From the NCBI RefSeq assembly GCF_943734655.1, contig NC_071353.1, forward strand, positions 136,127,907 through 136,191,906: 64,000 nt of DNA, given 5' to 3'. The first letter of the stretch is position 1; the number at the start of each line of letters is the position of its first letter. Source of the stretch: Sabethes cyaneus (taxonomy: Eukaryota > Arthropoda > Insecta > Diptera > Culicidae). The notes under the pieces were generated by a model that saw only the letters and a program-made list of their open reading frames with translations, did not search any database and was not told the DNA's origin. Positions 1-10,369 of this stretch are shown piece by piece. Position numbers and translations under genes: made by a program.

Positions 1-2285
1 GTTATTCTGGACTAGGATCGAGCTTTGGACCTAGACTAGACGGTGGGTCACACGTTTAATCAAATTTTATTCCAGATTTTGTAACAAATTGTTGAATTGA
101 TTCAAACTAGATTTTGGACTGCATTTTTTATTTTTTTTGGCCATATTTTGAACCATATGTCAGACCTCCATCATATTATGGACCATATTTTTGATCAGAT
201 TTTAAACCAGCAACCAGGTTTTGGACCAGATTTTGGGCCTCATTTTTTATCAGATTTCAAACCGCCAAGTAGATTTTGGGTCAGGTTTTGATCTAGTTGC
301 TGGACCAGGCCCGCTTTATGAACTTGGACTAGACCCACAGTTTTTATCAAATTTTGTTCCAGATCTTGTAACAAATTTTGGAATAGATTTAAATTAGATT
401 CTGGATCAGATTGTGTACTGCATTTTTTAATAGATTTTGGCCATATTTTTATCTAATTTGGACCAGGTTTTGGATTACATTTTTGATCAGTTTTGTATCA
501 AATTTGAATCCAGATTCTGGAACAGAATTAAAACCAGCTTTTTGGGCCACATTTTTTATCAGACCAAGCAGATTTTGGATCAGGTTCTGAACCAGTTTTT
601 GAATCTAGGCCATATTTTGGACCTGAACTACGTTGTACACCATATTTTTTATCAACTTTTGTTAGATTTTAGAACAGATTCGGACTAGATTGTGGACCAA
701 ATTTTGAACCATATTTTTGGTTTGATTTTGGACCCAGAATCTAGACCTGATCTGGATCTGGACCACATTCTGGACCAGATTTTAGACCATTTTATCACAT
801 TTTGGACCTAATTTTTTATCAGATTTTGGATCAGATGTTGAATCTGGACTAAATTCTGGACCTGAACCAGGTCTTGGAGTACGTCTGATTCTAGACCAGA
901 TATAGATCAAATTCTGGATAATATTTTGGACTACATTTTTGATCAAATTTTCGACCTGAACCAAATTGTAGACCTTGCCCCGATTCTGGACTACATTTTT
1001 CATCAGATTTTGGACCAAATTTTGAATGAAATGTGTTTCCAAATTTTTTAAATAGACCAGAATATAAACCAGAATATAGACCAGAACTATTTTGATCAGT
1101 TTTTAAACCAGCAAGCAAATTTAGGATCAGGTGTTGAAGCAGTTTGTGTTGATCAGGACTTGATTGCGATCCATATTTTTTATCTAATTTTGTTCCAGAT
1201 TTTATAACAAATTTCGGAACAGATTTACACCAGATTGTGGACCAAATTTTGAACTACAATTTTGATCAAATTTTTGGTCAGATTTCTGATTAGAATTTGC
1301 ACCCAGAATTTAGACCTTGTCTGGACCACATTCCGGACCAGATTATGGATTCCATTTTTTAACAGATTTGGACAAGATTTTGGACCAAACTTACATTTTG
1401 GACCTCATTTTTGATCAGATTCTGAACCTGGACCACATTCTGGACCTAAAAACCAGATCTTGGAACTGCATCGGATTTAAGACCGGTTTTTGAACAACGT
1501 TTTTATCAGATTTGCATCAAAGTTTGGACCAGATTCTAGACTTGAGTCAGATTGTAGACCATTCACTGATTCTGGGCCACATTTTTATAAGATTTTGGGA
1601 CGAAATTTTGAATCAAGTTTGGTCCAGAATAAAAACCAGATTTTGGGCCACATTTTTGATCAGATTTAAAACCAACAAGCAGGTTTTGGATCAGGTTTAG
1701 AAGAGGCTTGTGTGGACTTGGATCGTATTTTAGACCTGGAGTAAATTGCCGCCCACATTTTTAAATAAATTTTATTCCAGATTTTTCAACAAATTTAAGA
1801 ACAGATGTGAACTAGATTCTGGAGCAGATTTTGGACTGCATTTTTGATTAGATGTTGGTCATATTTCGGACCAGATTCTCGACCTGAACCATATGCTAGA
1901 CTTCCACCGAATTCTGGTCCAGAATTTGGGCCACACTTTTATGTAATTTGGACCAAGACCACTTTTTTGATCAGATTTTAAACCAGCAACCAGATTTTGA
2001 ATCAAATTTGGGTCCAGATTTTGGAACTGGACCAGAATAAAAACCAGATTTTGGACCACATTTTCATCTAAGTTGGACCAGGTTTTGGATAGTCAAATAT
2101 TTTGGACCACATTTTCTATCAGATTTTGAACCAGAGTCTGGATCTGAACCATATTTTGGACCTGGATCATATCGTGTACCACATTTTTTTAATCAAATTT
2201 TGTTTCAGATTGTGAAACAGGTTTAGCCTTGATTGTGGACCATGTTTTGGTTCACATTTTTTATCAGATTTTGGACCCAGATGTT
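1..2285. repeat. Degenerate minisatellite array, TTTTGGACCAGA type
   Basis: The interval is built from diverged short words such as TTTTGGACCAGA, TTTTTGATCAGA and TTTTGAACCA, at roughly 11-14 bp per word. Longer modules recur. A segment reading TTCCAGAT...GTAACAAATTT is recognisable near 64-90, 350-390, 1181-1226, 1771-1800 and 2195-2224. An AACCAGCAACCAGG-like segment recurs near 205, 560, 1106, 1670 and 1981. The array is therefore a higher-order repeat and not plain slippage. Short open frames here on both strands are by-products of the composition. The array begins before base 1, so its left end is not seen. Confidence 0.9.
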
Positions 2286-3276
2286 CCAGAGCCGTAGCGT
2301 GATAATGTGGCCGCCATGGTGAAGACTCGATTTGGTACCCCCTCGTTTCGTTAGTCAGTGTTCTTGCATTCTGTGTGTTGTGCTTTTATAGATTTGCGTG
2401 ACGCTAGTATTATTTTTTGTTTGAATATTTAATCGTTGTTTTTTATAGTTGTTTTTTTTTTCGTACTTTCGTAGTTTGCCTTTTTGTGAGTATTTTTATT
2501 ACTCTAATGTTTTTTGTAAGTTTGTACTTTAATGTTCCGTTCTGGTTTATTAATATTTCTGAGTTCTGCGTAAATTCTCGTATCTGTTTGTTTTGATTTT
2601 TTTGACTGTTTGACGGTTGGTTTTGTAATTGTCGTTTAATGCTTTTTTGTGTCTTTGGACTACAAATCAAGGATATTTTGAATAAAAGAAACCCCATTCT
2701 CCGGCAGCAGTGATTGTATTATTTTTTTCCTAATGCGCTGTTCATGTGTCGTAAAACTAGCAAGTCTTTACCCTACACAAATAGAAATGGAAGGCACACC
2801 GCATTCACTAAATCACTAAATTTTTTTTTGGAGAACCTCAAAAGCTCATAAATCTACATAAAACATAGATTTAAATTCCAGTAAATTTATATTTGCGTCC
2901 CATTGATTTGGTCCGGCTTTATTTATGTTTTTATAATGAACCTAAAATCAACATACTTCTAAAGCCAACCTCGCAAATCAACCGAGCAGCGTAAGGGCAA
3001 AACATGGATCGTGCTGCCGCCACGATCACCGACGTTCCATTAAACGGGCATATAAACCCCGTCTCTTCTAACAGCGTGAACAAAACCGCACCGCTAAAGC
3101 AGGGCAGTTCCTCTGATTGACGATTGTTACATACCCCGTGGCAACCCATGAGATCACACAGAAACACGCCTCTTTTTATCGTATCTCCTCTATTTGATGG
3201 CTTTGTTGTTGTTGGCTGGCTTTTTGCACTTAGTTTGAAGTTCAGAAGAAAAGTTCAGATCTCGGCAGACAATCCC

Positions 3277-3297
3277 CTGGCTGGCTGGCTGGCTGGT
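3277..3297. repeat. CTGG tetranucleotide microsatellite
   Basis: About five perfect CTGG units lie in a row. Confidence 0.9.
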
Positions 3298-3966
3298 CTG
3301 ATGCAAGCAGGGGCACGTATGAACGAACGAACCAGAAAGGTTACGACGAATCTAACGTTCTATTGCGCCAATCGGCGGTACATCACTTGACCTTGACACA
3401 GTTACCTACCGCTTTTAAATGGAGAAAAAAAAACTGTGGCTAGAGAATGTTACACGAATCTAATCTAGGACTAGGTTTGGTGCCAATTGCTGAGATGGAC
3501 TCTCTAGTACAGTTCATATACGAACATAACGAACAGGTACATTCACCCATAAATCTAGGAATTTTTAAAACACTTAATGTTTTTATGTTATTTTATTCAA
3601 TGCATGATTTGTGGGAATGAATGTCGCCCATGAAAATCGATCGTATAAATATGCCAACCAGCAATGAATGGGCGATTGAGCGAACCCCTACCGACCCCCG
3701 TAAGGTGACAAAGTAGAGCGTGATCGGATCGGGAGGCTTTGACCCTGATCACAGAGTCTCGTTGGTTTACGGGAAAGGTGTGTTCCGCTTATTCCGTAGT
3801 AAAATTCAAACCCAGCGATTGCGAAATTTTTAATATTGTTTCATTCTAAGTCTAGTAAAAAGTAAACTGCTGCAGTACTTGTTTAATTTCGATTAATTTT
3901 TGAAGGTTAAAAATCTGAGCAACACACAGATCGTTTGTCCGGAGGAAATGGGTTTCCTTCGGTGTA

Positions 3967-3986
3967 GCAGCAGCAGCAGCAGCAGT
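3967..3986. repeat. CAG trinucleotide microsatellite
   Basis: A near-perfect GCA/CAG run of six to seven units in non-coding context. Confidence 0.85.
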
Positions 3987-5164
3987 TGTAGTGTTTCGAT
4001 TTCGTTAGCTCTCGCACGCGGTAGCGCTTTCATGCAAGACCTCGGAAATTGAACGCCCTGAGTTTAACAATCGCATTCAATATAAGTTTCAATCCACCTT
4101 AAACCGCAACGCGATCTACGACGGGCTTTCAGTCTGTCAACTTTACCGAACGAGCGGAAAGCACACATAATGGTTTTGGCAGGCACGCCGGGTGGCCACC
4201 GGTTTACTCGGGCTTAGATCCAGTTCTGGGCCACTTCCACCAACGACCAACGACGATAGGCTCCCCCTAGCTGCCAGCCTGCCAGTCCAGATCGGTGTCT
4301 ACCCAATTCAAATTGGACCAGTTTTGCGCAACGTCAAACACCCTGAACCTGCGTTCCGTTGCGCGGAGTCTTGTGTCACGTTCGGCCCCTAGGTAATTGG
4401 GTAAGAATGGCTCTCGTTGTGGCGTATTGAGGTTGCTGCTAAGGGCTTGGATAACAAGGCCCGAGATTGGATCCGAGAGCCGCCGCTGCTGCCGCAATAC
4501 GCCAGCAGTACGTTTTGTTGTAGGCTTCAGCACAATTTCCCAATTTGGTGAACATGATCTGTCATAATTAGAAGTGCATTTAACCAAGAATTTCGCCCGC
4601 GGGATAATTTGTTTTCTAAGTGGAAACCAAAACGGAACGGGCCGTTGGAAATAATTATTAGGCACAATTATTTATATTGTGAATAGTTTCAACACTGCCT
4701 AGACAAGTAAATAGATTTTGGCACTTATAATTGAGACCTCTAGCCGAACGGACTCAACCGGTACACTGGCAAAATCGCATCGCGCGCAATAGATGGTGGT
4801 GACTCATCAATCGAATCGTAGCTGAGAGAAATATAGTTGTTCGGATGGTGCGTGGCATTTGCCAGCGTGAAGGCTAAATCTATTCTCAAAGGGATCGTCC
4901 CTTCCACTCATAAGTAGGCATCATGCTTGTTATAATAATGTCCGTGTAACCACCAACTAAAACGAACCAACCGGACCGTGAATTCGTTGCATCTGTGTTC
5001 CCACGTCTCCTCGGTGCAACTCTTACAATCATTAGCGTGCCCAAACTGGAGCATCCTTTGTAAAATTTAATGTAAAACTAAATAATATTTGTAACCCAGA
5101 AGTCCACAATTTTTAATTTAATAGGCTATGTACTATTTTTGCGATAAGTAAAATAATTGTATAA

Positions 5165-5375
5165 CAATAGTTCCAGTTTCGAATCTAATTACCAATTAAA
5201 TTTAAAGTTAAGTTTGAAGCCTAATTTATGCTCATATTTAAGTTTAAATTCAGTTCTAATTTTATGCCCAATTTCAACACTTGATTCCAGTATAATTTTA
5301 AATCTAGTTTCAAATTCAATTCCGAATACAATTTAAAGCGTAATTTAAATCTAATTTATACCCAACAGCTGCCCC
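5165..5375. repeat. Degenerate AATTTAA-type short array
   Basis: Diverged words such as AGTTTAAATTC, AGTTTCAAATTC and AATTTAAATCT follow one another for about 200 bp. The style is that of the longer degenerate arrays in this window, but the sequence differs and contains almost no G. Confidence 0.6.
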
Positions 5376-5589
5376 ATACGAGCGTTGCTTCGATTGCAAC
5401 TAAATGATTGAAATTTTAATAGACTTGTGGCGTTTATGGTTGTTTTTCGGAATGAGTTTTGTTAAAATATTTTCGTTTGCTAATGTGTGACAAAACGACA
5501 AAACTTTCTCTATTTTTCTTTTGCATAACCTTAGTTTAACTTCTTGTGCATCATGTAGCACTGAGAGTAGCTCAAGCATCCCCCTTTTT

Positions 5590-5935
5590 CAACTAAGGTT
5601 AATCCTTATGTTTAATTGAAATTTGTGTTTCATTTGAATAAGAGCCTCTTCTTCCAGAGGGGAGAGGGGTCTCAAATCACCATAGAAAAGAAATCCCCGC
5701 ATGCCAAATTTGAATCCATTTGCTTGATTATTTCTCGAGTTATGCAAAAATTTCTGTTTCATTCGTATGAAAGCTCCCCCCCCCTCCCTCCCCCTTTCCA
5801 GAATAGGGAGGGAACTCGAACCATCATAAGAACCTTCCTCGGCCCCAAAAAACCCTGCCTATAAATTTTCAACCGGTCAACCGGTTCAGTAGTTTCCCAG
5901 TCTACCAGGGTCAGGCAGAGCTCTGGCTGAGATTT
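5590..5935 (+). mobile_element. Truncated copy of the monomer-bearing dispersed repeat
   Basis: The signature words of the family seen in full at 17452-18685 are present: CATGCCAAATTTG, CCATTTGCTTGATTA, TTCTCGAGTTATGC, a C-run followed by a G-rich AGGGAGGG stretch, ACCATCATAAGAACC, and GGTTCAGTAGTTT. About two monomers remain. The usual ending with GACAGACAGAAATCC is replaced by unrelated DNA, so the copy is truncated at both ends. Confidence 0.8.
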
Positions 5936-6214
5936 TTAGAGTTTCTGAGGGTTTCCTGATGAAACAAACGACGTAAAGCAAAGAATTTCTTATGGAAATG
6001 TTAGTTAATTTGCTTAGTAGGATATTCACAGATGGATTACCGATGGATCTAGAGCTACCCAGCTAGCACCAAATCGTACATCAATATCCGAAAATTATCG
6101 TAAAAAACTCTTAACAAATTCGGAATCGTAACTAAAGCTTAATAAAGTTCGCCCAAGTTTATTTTCAGTCGTATATAATAATAATAGCTGACATACATTG
6201 GGAGGGTTGGGAGA

Positions 6215-6467
6215 CTACGATGGGCCGACCACGTCGCAAGGATGCCGGACGACTGTGTAGTGAAATCCGTTCTCTTCAAGAACCCCACCGGCACCAGGAA
6301 TAGAGGGGCTCAACGTGCTTATGGCTCGACCAGGTTGAAGCCGACTTGCGTGTGTCGAGACGCGCAATGAATTGGCGACGAGTATCCCAGGACCGAGTAC
6401 AATGGAGAGGAATTCTTGATACGGCAAGAGCCACCCCGGCTCTCGGCTGCATAAGTAAGTAAGTAAG
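6215..6467 (+). pseudogene. 3'-terminal fragment of an RTE-like non-LTR retrotransposon
   Basis: Translation gives LRWADHVARMPDD, then KNPTGTRNRGAQ, and after a frameshift near 6321, WLDQVEADLR...NWRRVSQDRVQW and ATPALGC, followed by a stop. This matches the C-terminal end of the reverse transcriptase polyprotein of the RTE copy at 30357-33048 (RWAGHVVRMPDD, NPTGTRNRGAQRA, NWRRVAQDRVEW there). A short GTAA microsatellite tail follows directly, as expected for the 3' end of such an element. Only about 80 codons remain and the frame is broken, so it cannot act. It lies in the opposite orientation to the longer copy. Confidence 0.85.
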
Positions 6468-6739
6468 ACATACATACGATATTCGGTACAGAATCGTGTA
6501 GCAGTACGCAGCGGGTCGGGGTTAATCGGATATTATCGCATATAATTACTTATATCGATGAAACGCGTATGTTTATTCTCCATCACGTATATCGCCTCCA
6601 AAATACCACGGACATGGCAATTTTGCGCATCAAGTATGATTTATTAGCATGTATATACGTACATAATGCAGATTTTTAACTTTTATATATGTACATATAA
6701 AAATGCTAGCTGGGTAGTCCGTCTCCTGCTGCTCTCCAG

Positions 6740-7534
6740 AAAAAGAAACAATAAAGAAAAAATGAGACAGAAGGAGGAAAATCGGAGGATGAAAGGAAAA
6801 AAAGGGAACCACATTCTGTTTGTGACAAAAAAAATGGGAACAAGGGAGCCAAAAAGCTGACAGACGAAGACGAAAAACGAATAGGAAGAAATAGTTAGAA
6901 AAAGACAAAACAGAAACTGGAAAAAAGGGGAAAAGAGAAGAAAAAAGACGAAAAACGGAATGAAAATTAAAAGAATCGAGTGAAAAACATGAGGAAAAAC
7001 AGGACTGGTAATAGGACAAAAAGGAACAGAAAACAAAGAATAACGGGACAGAAAAAAAAGAAACAAGAGAAAAAAAGGAAAAATGGAAGGAAAGCGAGAG
7101 CAAAAAGCAAGAAAAAGGTACAAAAAACGAGATAAAACGAAACAAAAGTTGAAAGCGGGATTTGAAATGGAAAAAAACGGAGCAGAAAAGAGCCTATGAG
7201 AGCATAAACCGGAAAATGTCAATCGGAAAAAAACATGAGACAGAAGCAGGAAAAACGAAAACGAGCATGAAGTAAAACGTGACAAAAACGATAAACGAGA
7301 TAATGAAAACTGGCATGAAAAAAGAAAAACGAAAGAAAAAACGTGATAAAATCGGAAAGGAAAACGGAGCGTAAAAAGGAAAAAAGTAGAAATAAGTAAA
7401 CCAGGAGAAAATGAAGCCAGGAGGAAAATGAGGCAAAACAAGGAGACTGGACAGAAAAAGATTAAGAATGGAAGAGAAAAGAAGAAAAAGGAGAATAGAG
7501 AAGAAAAAAACAGGAAGAAAACGAAAGAGAAAAT
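6740..7534. repeat. Degenerate purine-strand array, GAAAAACGGGACAG type (block 1)
   Basis: The + strand is almost pure A/G with interspersed C: words such as GAAAAACGGGACAG, GAGGAAAAACG and GAACAGAAAAC recur. The apparent minus-strand open frame of 315 codons (6683-7630) encodes only Phe/Ser/Leu/Arg-rich low-complexity sequence and is an artefact. A longer module starting near 6895 (GAAACTGGAAAAAAGG ... ATCGAGTGAAAAACATGAGG) recurs in blocks 2 and 4. Confidence 0.9.
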
Positions 7535-7862
7535 AAGCATAAGCATAAGCATTGGATACCGCCCGCGTGCTGCTACTCCGTTATTGACCAGGACCGATGA
7601 AAATTGCAAAATGATGGCTGGAAAAAGCATACTTGGGACAGCACGCTATTCCTCATTGTGCAACCATATCAGGTCCCTGCATGCTGATCAATACCGACGC
7701 CGGCCACGTCCGAATGCGGGTCCTGGTGGGATGGGAAGGAATGTTAGTCCAATACTTGTTGCTACTAAAGTCCAGGGAATCCTCTGCATCTTTACAAGTA
7801 TTTCGGGAAAGGAATTATTGTTAGTAGATGGGAGGAGCTAGATGGATAATGTAAGTATGTAA
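7535..7862 (+). mobile_element. Unknown dispersed element, copy A
   Basis: A run of AGCATAAGCATAAGCAT leads into a non-repetitive segment that is homologous to 9632-9993. Shared words include CCGCCCG near the start, GCTGATCAAT/GATGATCAAT, GGCCACG, GGGAAGGAA/GGGGAAGGAA, TGTTAGTC/GGTTAGTC, TTGCTACTA, GAATCCTCTGCAT and TTGTTAGTAGA. The copies have diverged clearly. Both are inserted in the purine array. No coding capacity is recognised. The AGCATA microsatellite at one edge resembles the simple tails of non-LTR elements, so this may be the end of such an element in reverse orientation; that is inference. Confidence 0.65.
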
Positions 7863-8159
7863 GCATCAGTTAGATGAGACTAACCTGGATATTCGAAAAT
7901 TTTCTAGTAAAGCCAGTAATTACGAAAATTAAGATGTAAAAAATACCTTTATAACAAATTTAAAATAATGCCAATGGTGCTGATAAATAACCATCATTTG
8001 ATTTATATCCAAAATACTATGCACATGCGAAATTTACGGCTCGAAAACTACGTAACAACTTGAACTTATTATACCTGAAAATACAAATCAGGGATAATGA
8101 AACGAGCCAATACAGTCCCTAGGTTGATAAGCATTACCTCTTACCAACGCTAATATGCA
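7863..8159. other. Unassigned AT-rich DNA between array blocks
   Basis: About 300 bp with no recognised gene or repeat. It separates copy A of the unknown element from purine block 2. Confidence 0.4.
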
Positions 8160-9630
8160 GAGATATAGCGCCCTACACGCTGAGGAAGAAAACAAAAGAG
8201 AAAATGAGGATAAACTAGAAAGAAAAGGAGAAAAAAACATGACAAAACGATGATAAAACCGGATAGAATAGTAGGAAAAGAGAAGGAGAAAAGGAGGACC
8301 TACAATTGGGGAAATGAGAACAGAAAAGAGGAAAAACGGAACGGAAAAAGGAGAAAATGGAAAGAAAAATGGAAACAGAAGACGACGTAGGCGATAAAAA
8401 GTAAAGGAAAACAGAACAGAATGTGACAGAAAAGCAGGAAAAGCTAGATGAGCGAGATAAGAAAAAGCAATAAGAGAAAAACCGGTACAGACGAAAATGA
8501 AAAGTGGGGTAGAACACCAGTTAACCAGCAAAAGAAAGACAAAAACCGGGACTGAAAAATAGAAAAAAAATCGAAACGGAACAGAAAATGATTAAAAAAC
8601 GCCTGACCTTGGCCTGAAATCGAAAGAACGGAACAGAGGGAAATATGGGCTCAGGAAAAAGGAGAAAAACGGGATACAAAAAAAAAAGAGAAGCAAAAGG
8701 AACAGCGAGAAAGAAAGAAAAGAAAAGATAGAGGAAACGAGGAAAACGGCCAAAAGAGACCAACCAGAGTGTAAAGGGAAAACGAGTAAATAGGACAGTA
8801 AAAGAAGAAAAAACGGTCTAAAGAAAAAGGTAAAAGAGAATATAAAACGACAAAAAAATGGTAAATAAAAATGGAAAGCCGGCGAGAAAAGGGAAAAAGA
8901 TTGCTAAAAACAGAATAAAAGTGACACAAAAGAGGAAAACGAAACAGGCGAAGACAAAAAACGAGTAGAACAAAAACTGGAACCGGAAAAAAGGAAAAAG
9001 ATGGAAAGCGGAATGAAAATAACAAAAAATGAGGAAAAACAGCATTGAAAATAGGGCAAAATGGGACAGACAACTAAAAAAAATGGACGGGAGTGTAAAA
9101 GAAGGAAACAATAGAAACCTAAAGAGCAAAGAAGAATAGCGAGAGAAACTGAAAATGGACAAAGGTAACGAAGAAAATGTCAAGAGAAAAATGTGACAAA
9201 AAAGAAGTAAAACGGAAGATAAAAACGGAAAACGGGAGATTAAAATGGAAAACCGGAGAGGATAGGGAAAAAAGCAGCCAAAACAGAACAAACGGGACAG
9301 AAAAGAGGGATGAAAAACAGATGGGCAAATAAAAACCAAAAGTTCGAAAAAGACAAAATTGGAGAAAGGAAAAAAGAAAAGCGAAAACACGGAAAACGGA
9401 ATGAAAATATCAATAATCGAGTGAAAAACAGGGCTCAAAATAGGAGAAAAGAGGAAAAACGGGACTCAAAAAAATAAAAAAATGAAAACAAGAGAGAAAA
9501 TAATAGGAAAATAAAAACAGAATGTGAAAGAAGGAAAAGCAGAACAGAGGAAAACCGGAACAGACGAAAACGTAAAATTCGACGACTTGACTTAGAATGC
9601 GAAAGAAAGACAAAAACCGGGACCGGAAAA
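8160..9630. repeat. Degenerate purine-strand array (block 2)
   Basis: Same words as block 1. The module GACAAAAACTGGAACCGG followed by AAGGAAAAAGA and GGAATGAAAATAAC occurs near 8965 and, more diverged, near 9345, about 380 bp apart. Open frames on the minus strand of 140-206 codons are low-complexity Phe/Ser/Leu artefacts. Confidence 0.9.
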
Positions 9631-9631
9631 A

Positions 9632-9993
9632 AGCATAGCATAGCACAGCATAGTTTGACCGCCCGTGAGTTACCCGCGATTGATCTAGATCAGCTGAGAT
9701 TGCACAGAGCACCATCAGAATGATGCTTGGGGGTAGCAGATCATTCTCAGTGTGCATTTTCTGGTGATCTAATTCTTTGTGATGATCAATAGCAAAGCTG
9801 GCCACGCCCATGCAGGTCAATTTGGGAGGGGAAGGAAGGTTAGTCGGACACTTGCTGCTACTAGAGACCGAGGAATCCTCTGCATTATCCACGCGTGTCA
9901 CAGGAAGGAGTTGTTGTTAGTAGAAAGGAATTGATCTGGATCCACCGAGGTAGGTGGTGCGATCACTGTCATTCGAGCTCGCGTACGATTTGA
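9632..9993 (+). mobile_element. Unknown dispersed element, copy B
   Basis: Homologous to copy A at 7535-7862. It begins with AGCATAGCATAGCACAGC and contains ACCGCCCG, GATGATCAATAGC, TTGCTGCTACTAGAG and GAATCCTCTGCATTA in the same order. It is flanked on both sides by the purine-array word GACAAAAACCGGG (at about 9610 and 9995). That could be a target duplication, but the word is also a normal array unit. Confidence 0.65.
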
Positions 9994-10365
9994 GGACAAA
10001 AACCGGGGCCGGAAAAAAGAAACAGAAGTCGAAATGAGACAGGAAATGATCAAATGCTTGGCTTGAAAACGAGGTAAAAAGACGACAGGGAAAACTGGGC
10101 CCAGGAAAAGGATGATAAACGGGACACATAAAAGAGAAAAGAAACAAAGGAAACAGCGGACAGTTCGATAAAGATAAGGACGGAAACAATAAAAAACCAA
10201 AAGAGAAAAGTTCAAAAGCGAGAGAGAAAAAAGAAACCCGATAGAGGAAATGAGGAATGAACGGCAGGATGGTCAAATGAGGTCAAACAGGATATAAAGG
10301 GAGAAAGATGGGATAAAAAACGGGAAAATGGAACGGGAAAAGAAAAAAACAAAATTTGAATAAAA
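9994..10365. repeat. Degenerate purine-strand array (block 3)
   Basis: The array resumes after copy B with GACAAAAACCGGGGCCGG and continues to about 10365. Minus-strand open frames of 105-119 codons here are artefacts of composition. Confidence 0.85.
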
Positions 10366-10369
10366 AAAC

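Larger units (their letters stand above)
2286..5160. other. Mostly unique non-coding DNA
   Basis: No gene is recognised. The stretch holds a T-rich part (2400-2700), a CTGG tetranucleotide run at 3277-3297 and a CAG run at 3967-3986. Open frames of up to 132 codons occur, but none has a recognisable domain, a splice context or a codon pattern that persuades me. The sequence changes from the upstream array to unique DNA near 2290. Confidence 0.5.

Noticed and set aside
2306..2354. Strong Kozak-like context GCCGCCATGG with a 12-codon frame
   Set aside because: The frame ends after 12 codons and no further exon is recognisable. It is a chance match or a relic of an element's leader.
4267..4665. 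132-codon frame on the minus strand
   Set aside because: No homology recognised, and an overlapping + frame is also open. Not enough support for a gene.
6683..7630. 315-codon open frame on the minus strand (and similar frames of 140-206 codons at 8651-9901)
   Set aside because: The DNA is a purine-rich degenerate array. The translation is Phe/Ser/Leu low complexity without any domain, and overlapping frames are equally open.
7428..7841. 137-codon frame across the array/element junction
   Set aside because: Its first half is Lys/Glu-rich array sequence and its second half lies in the unknown dispersed element; there is no conserved protein.
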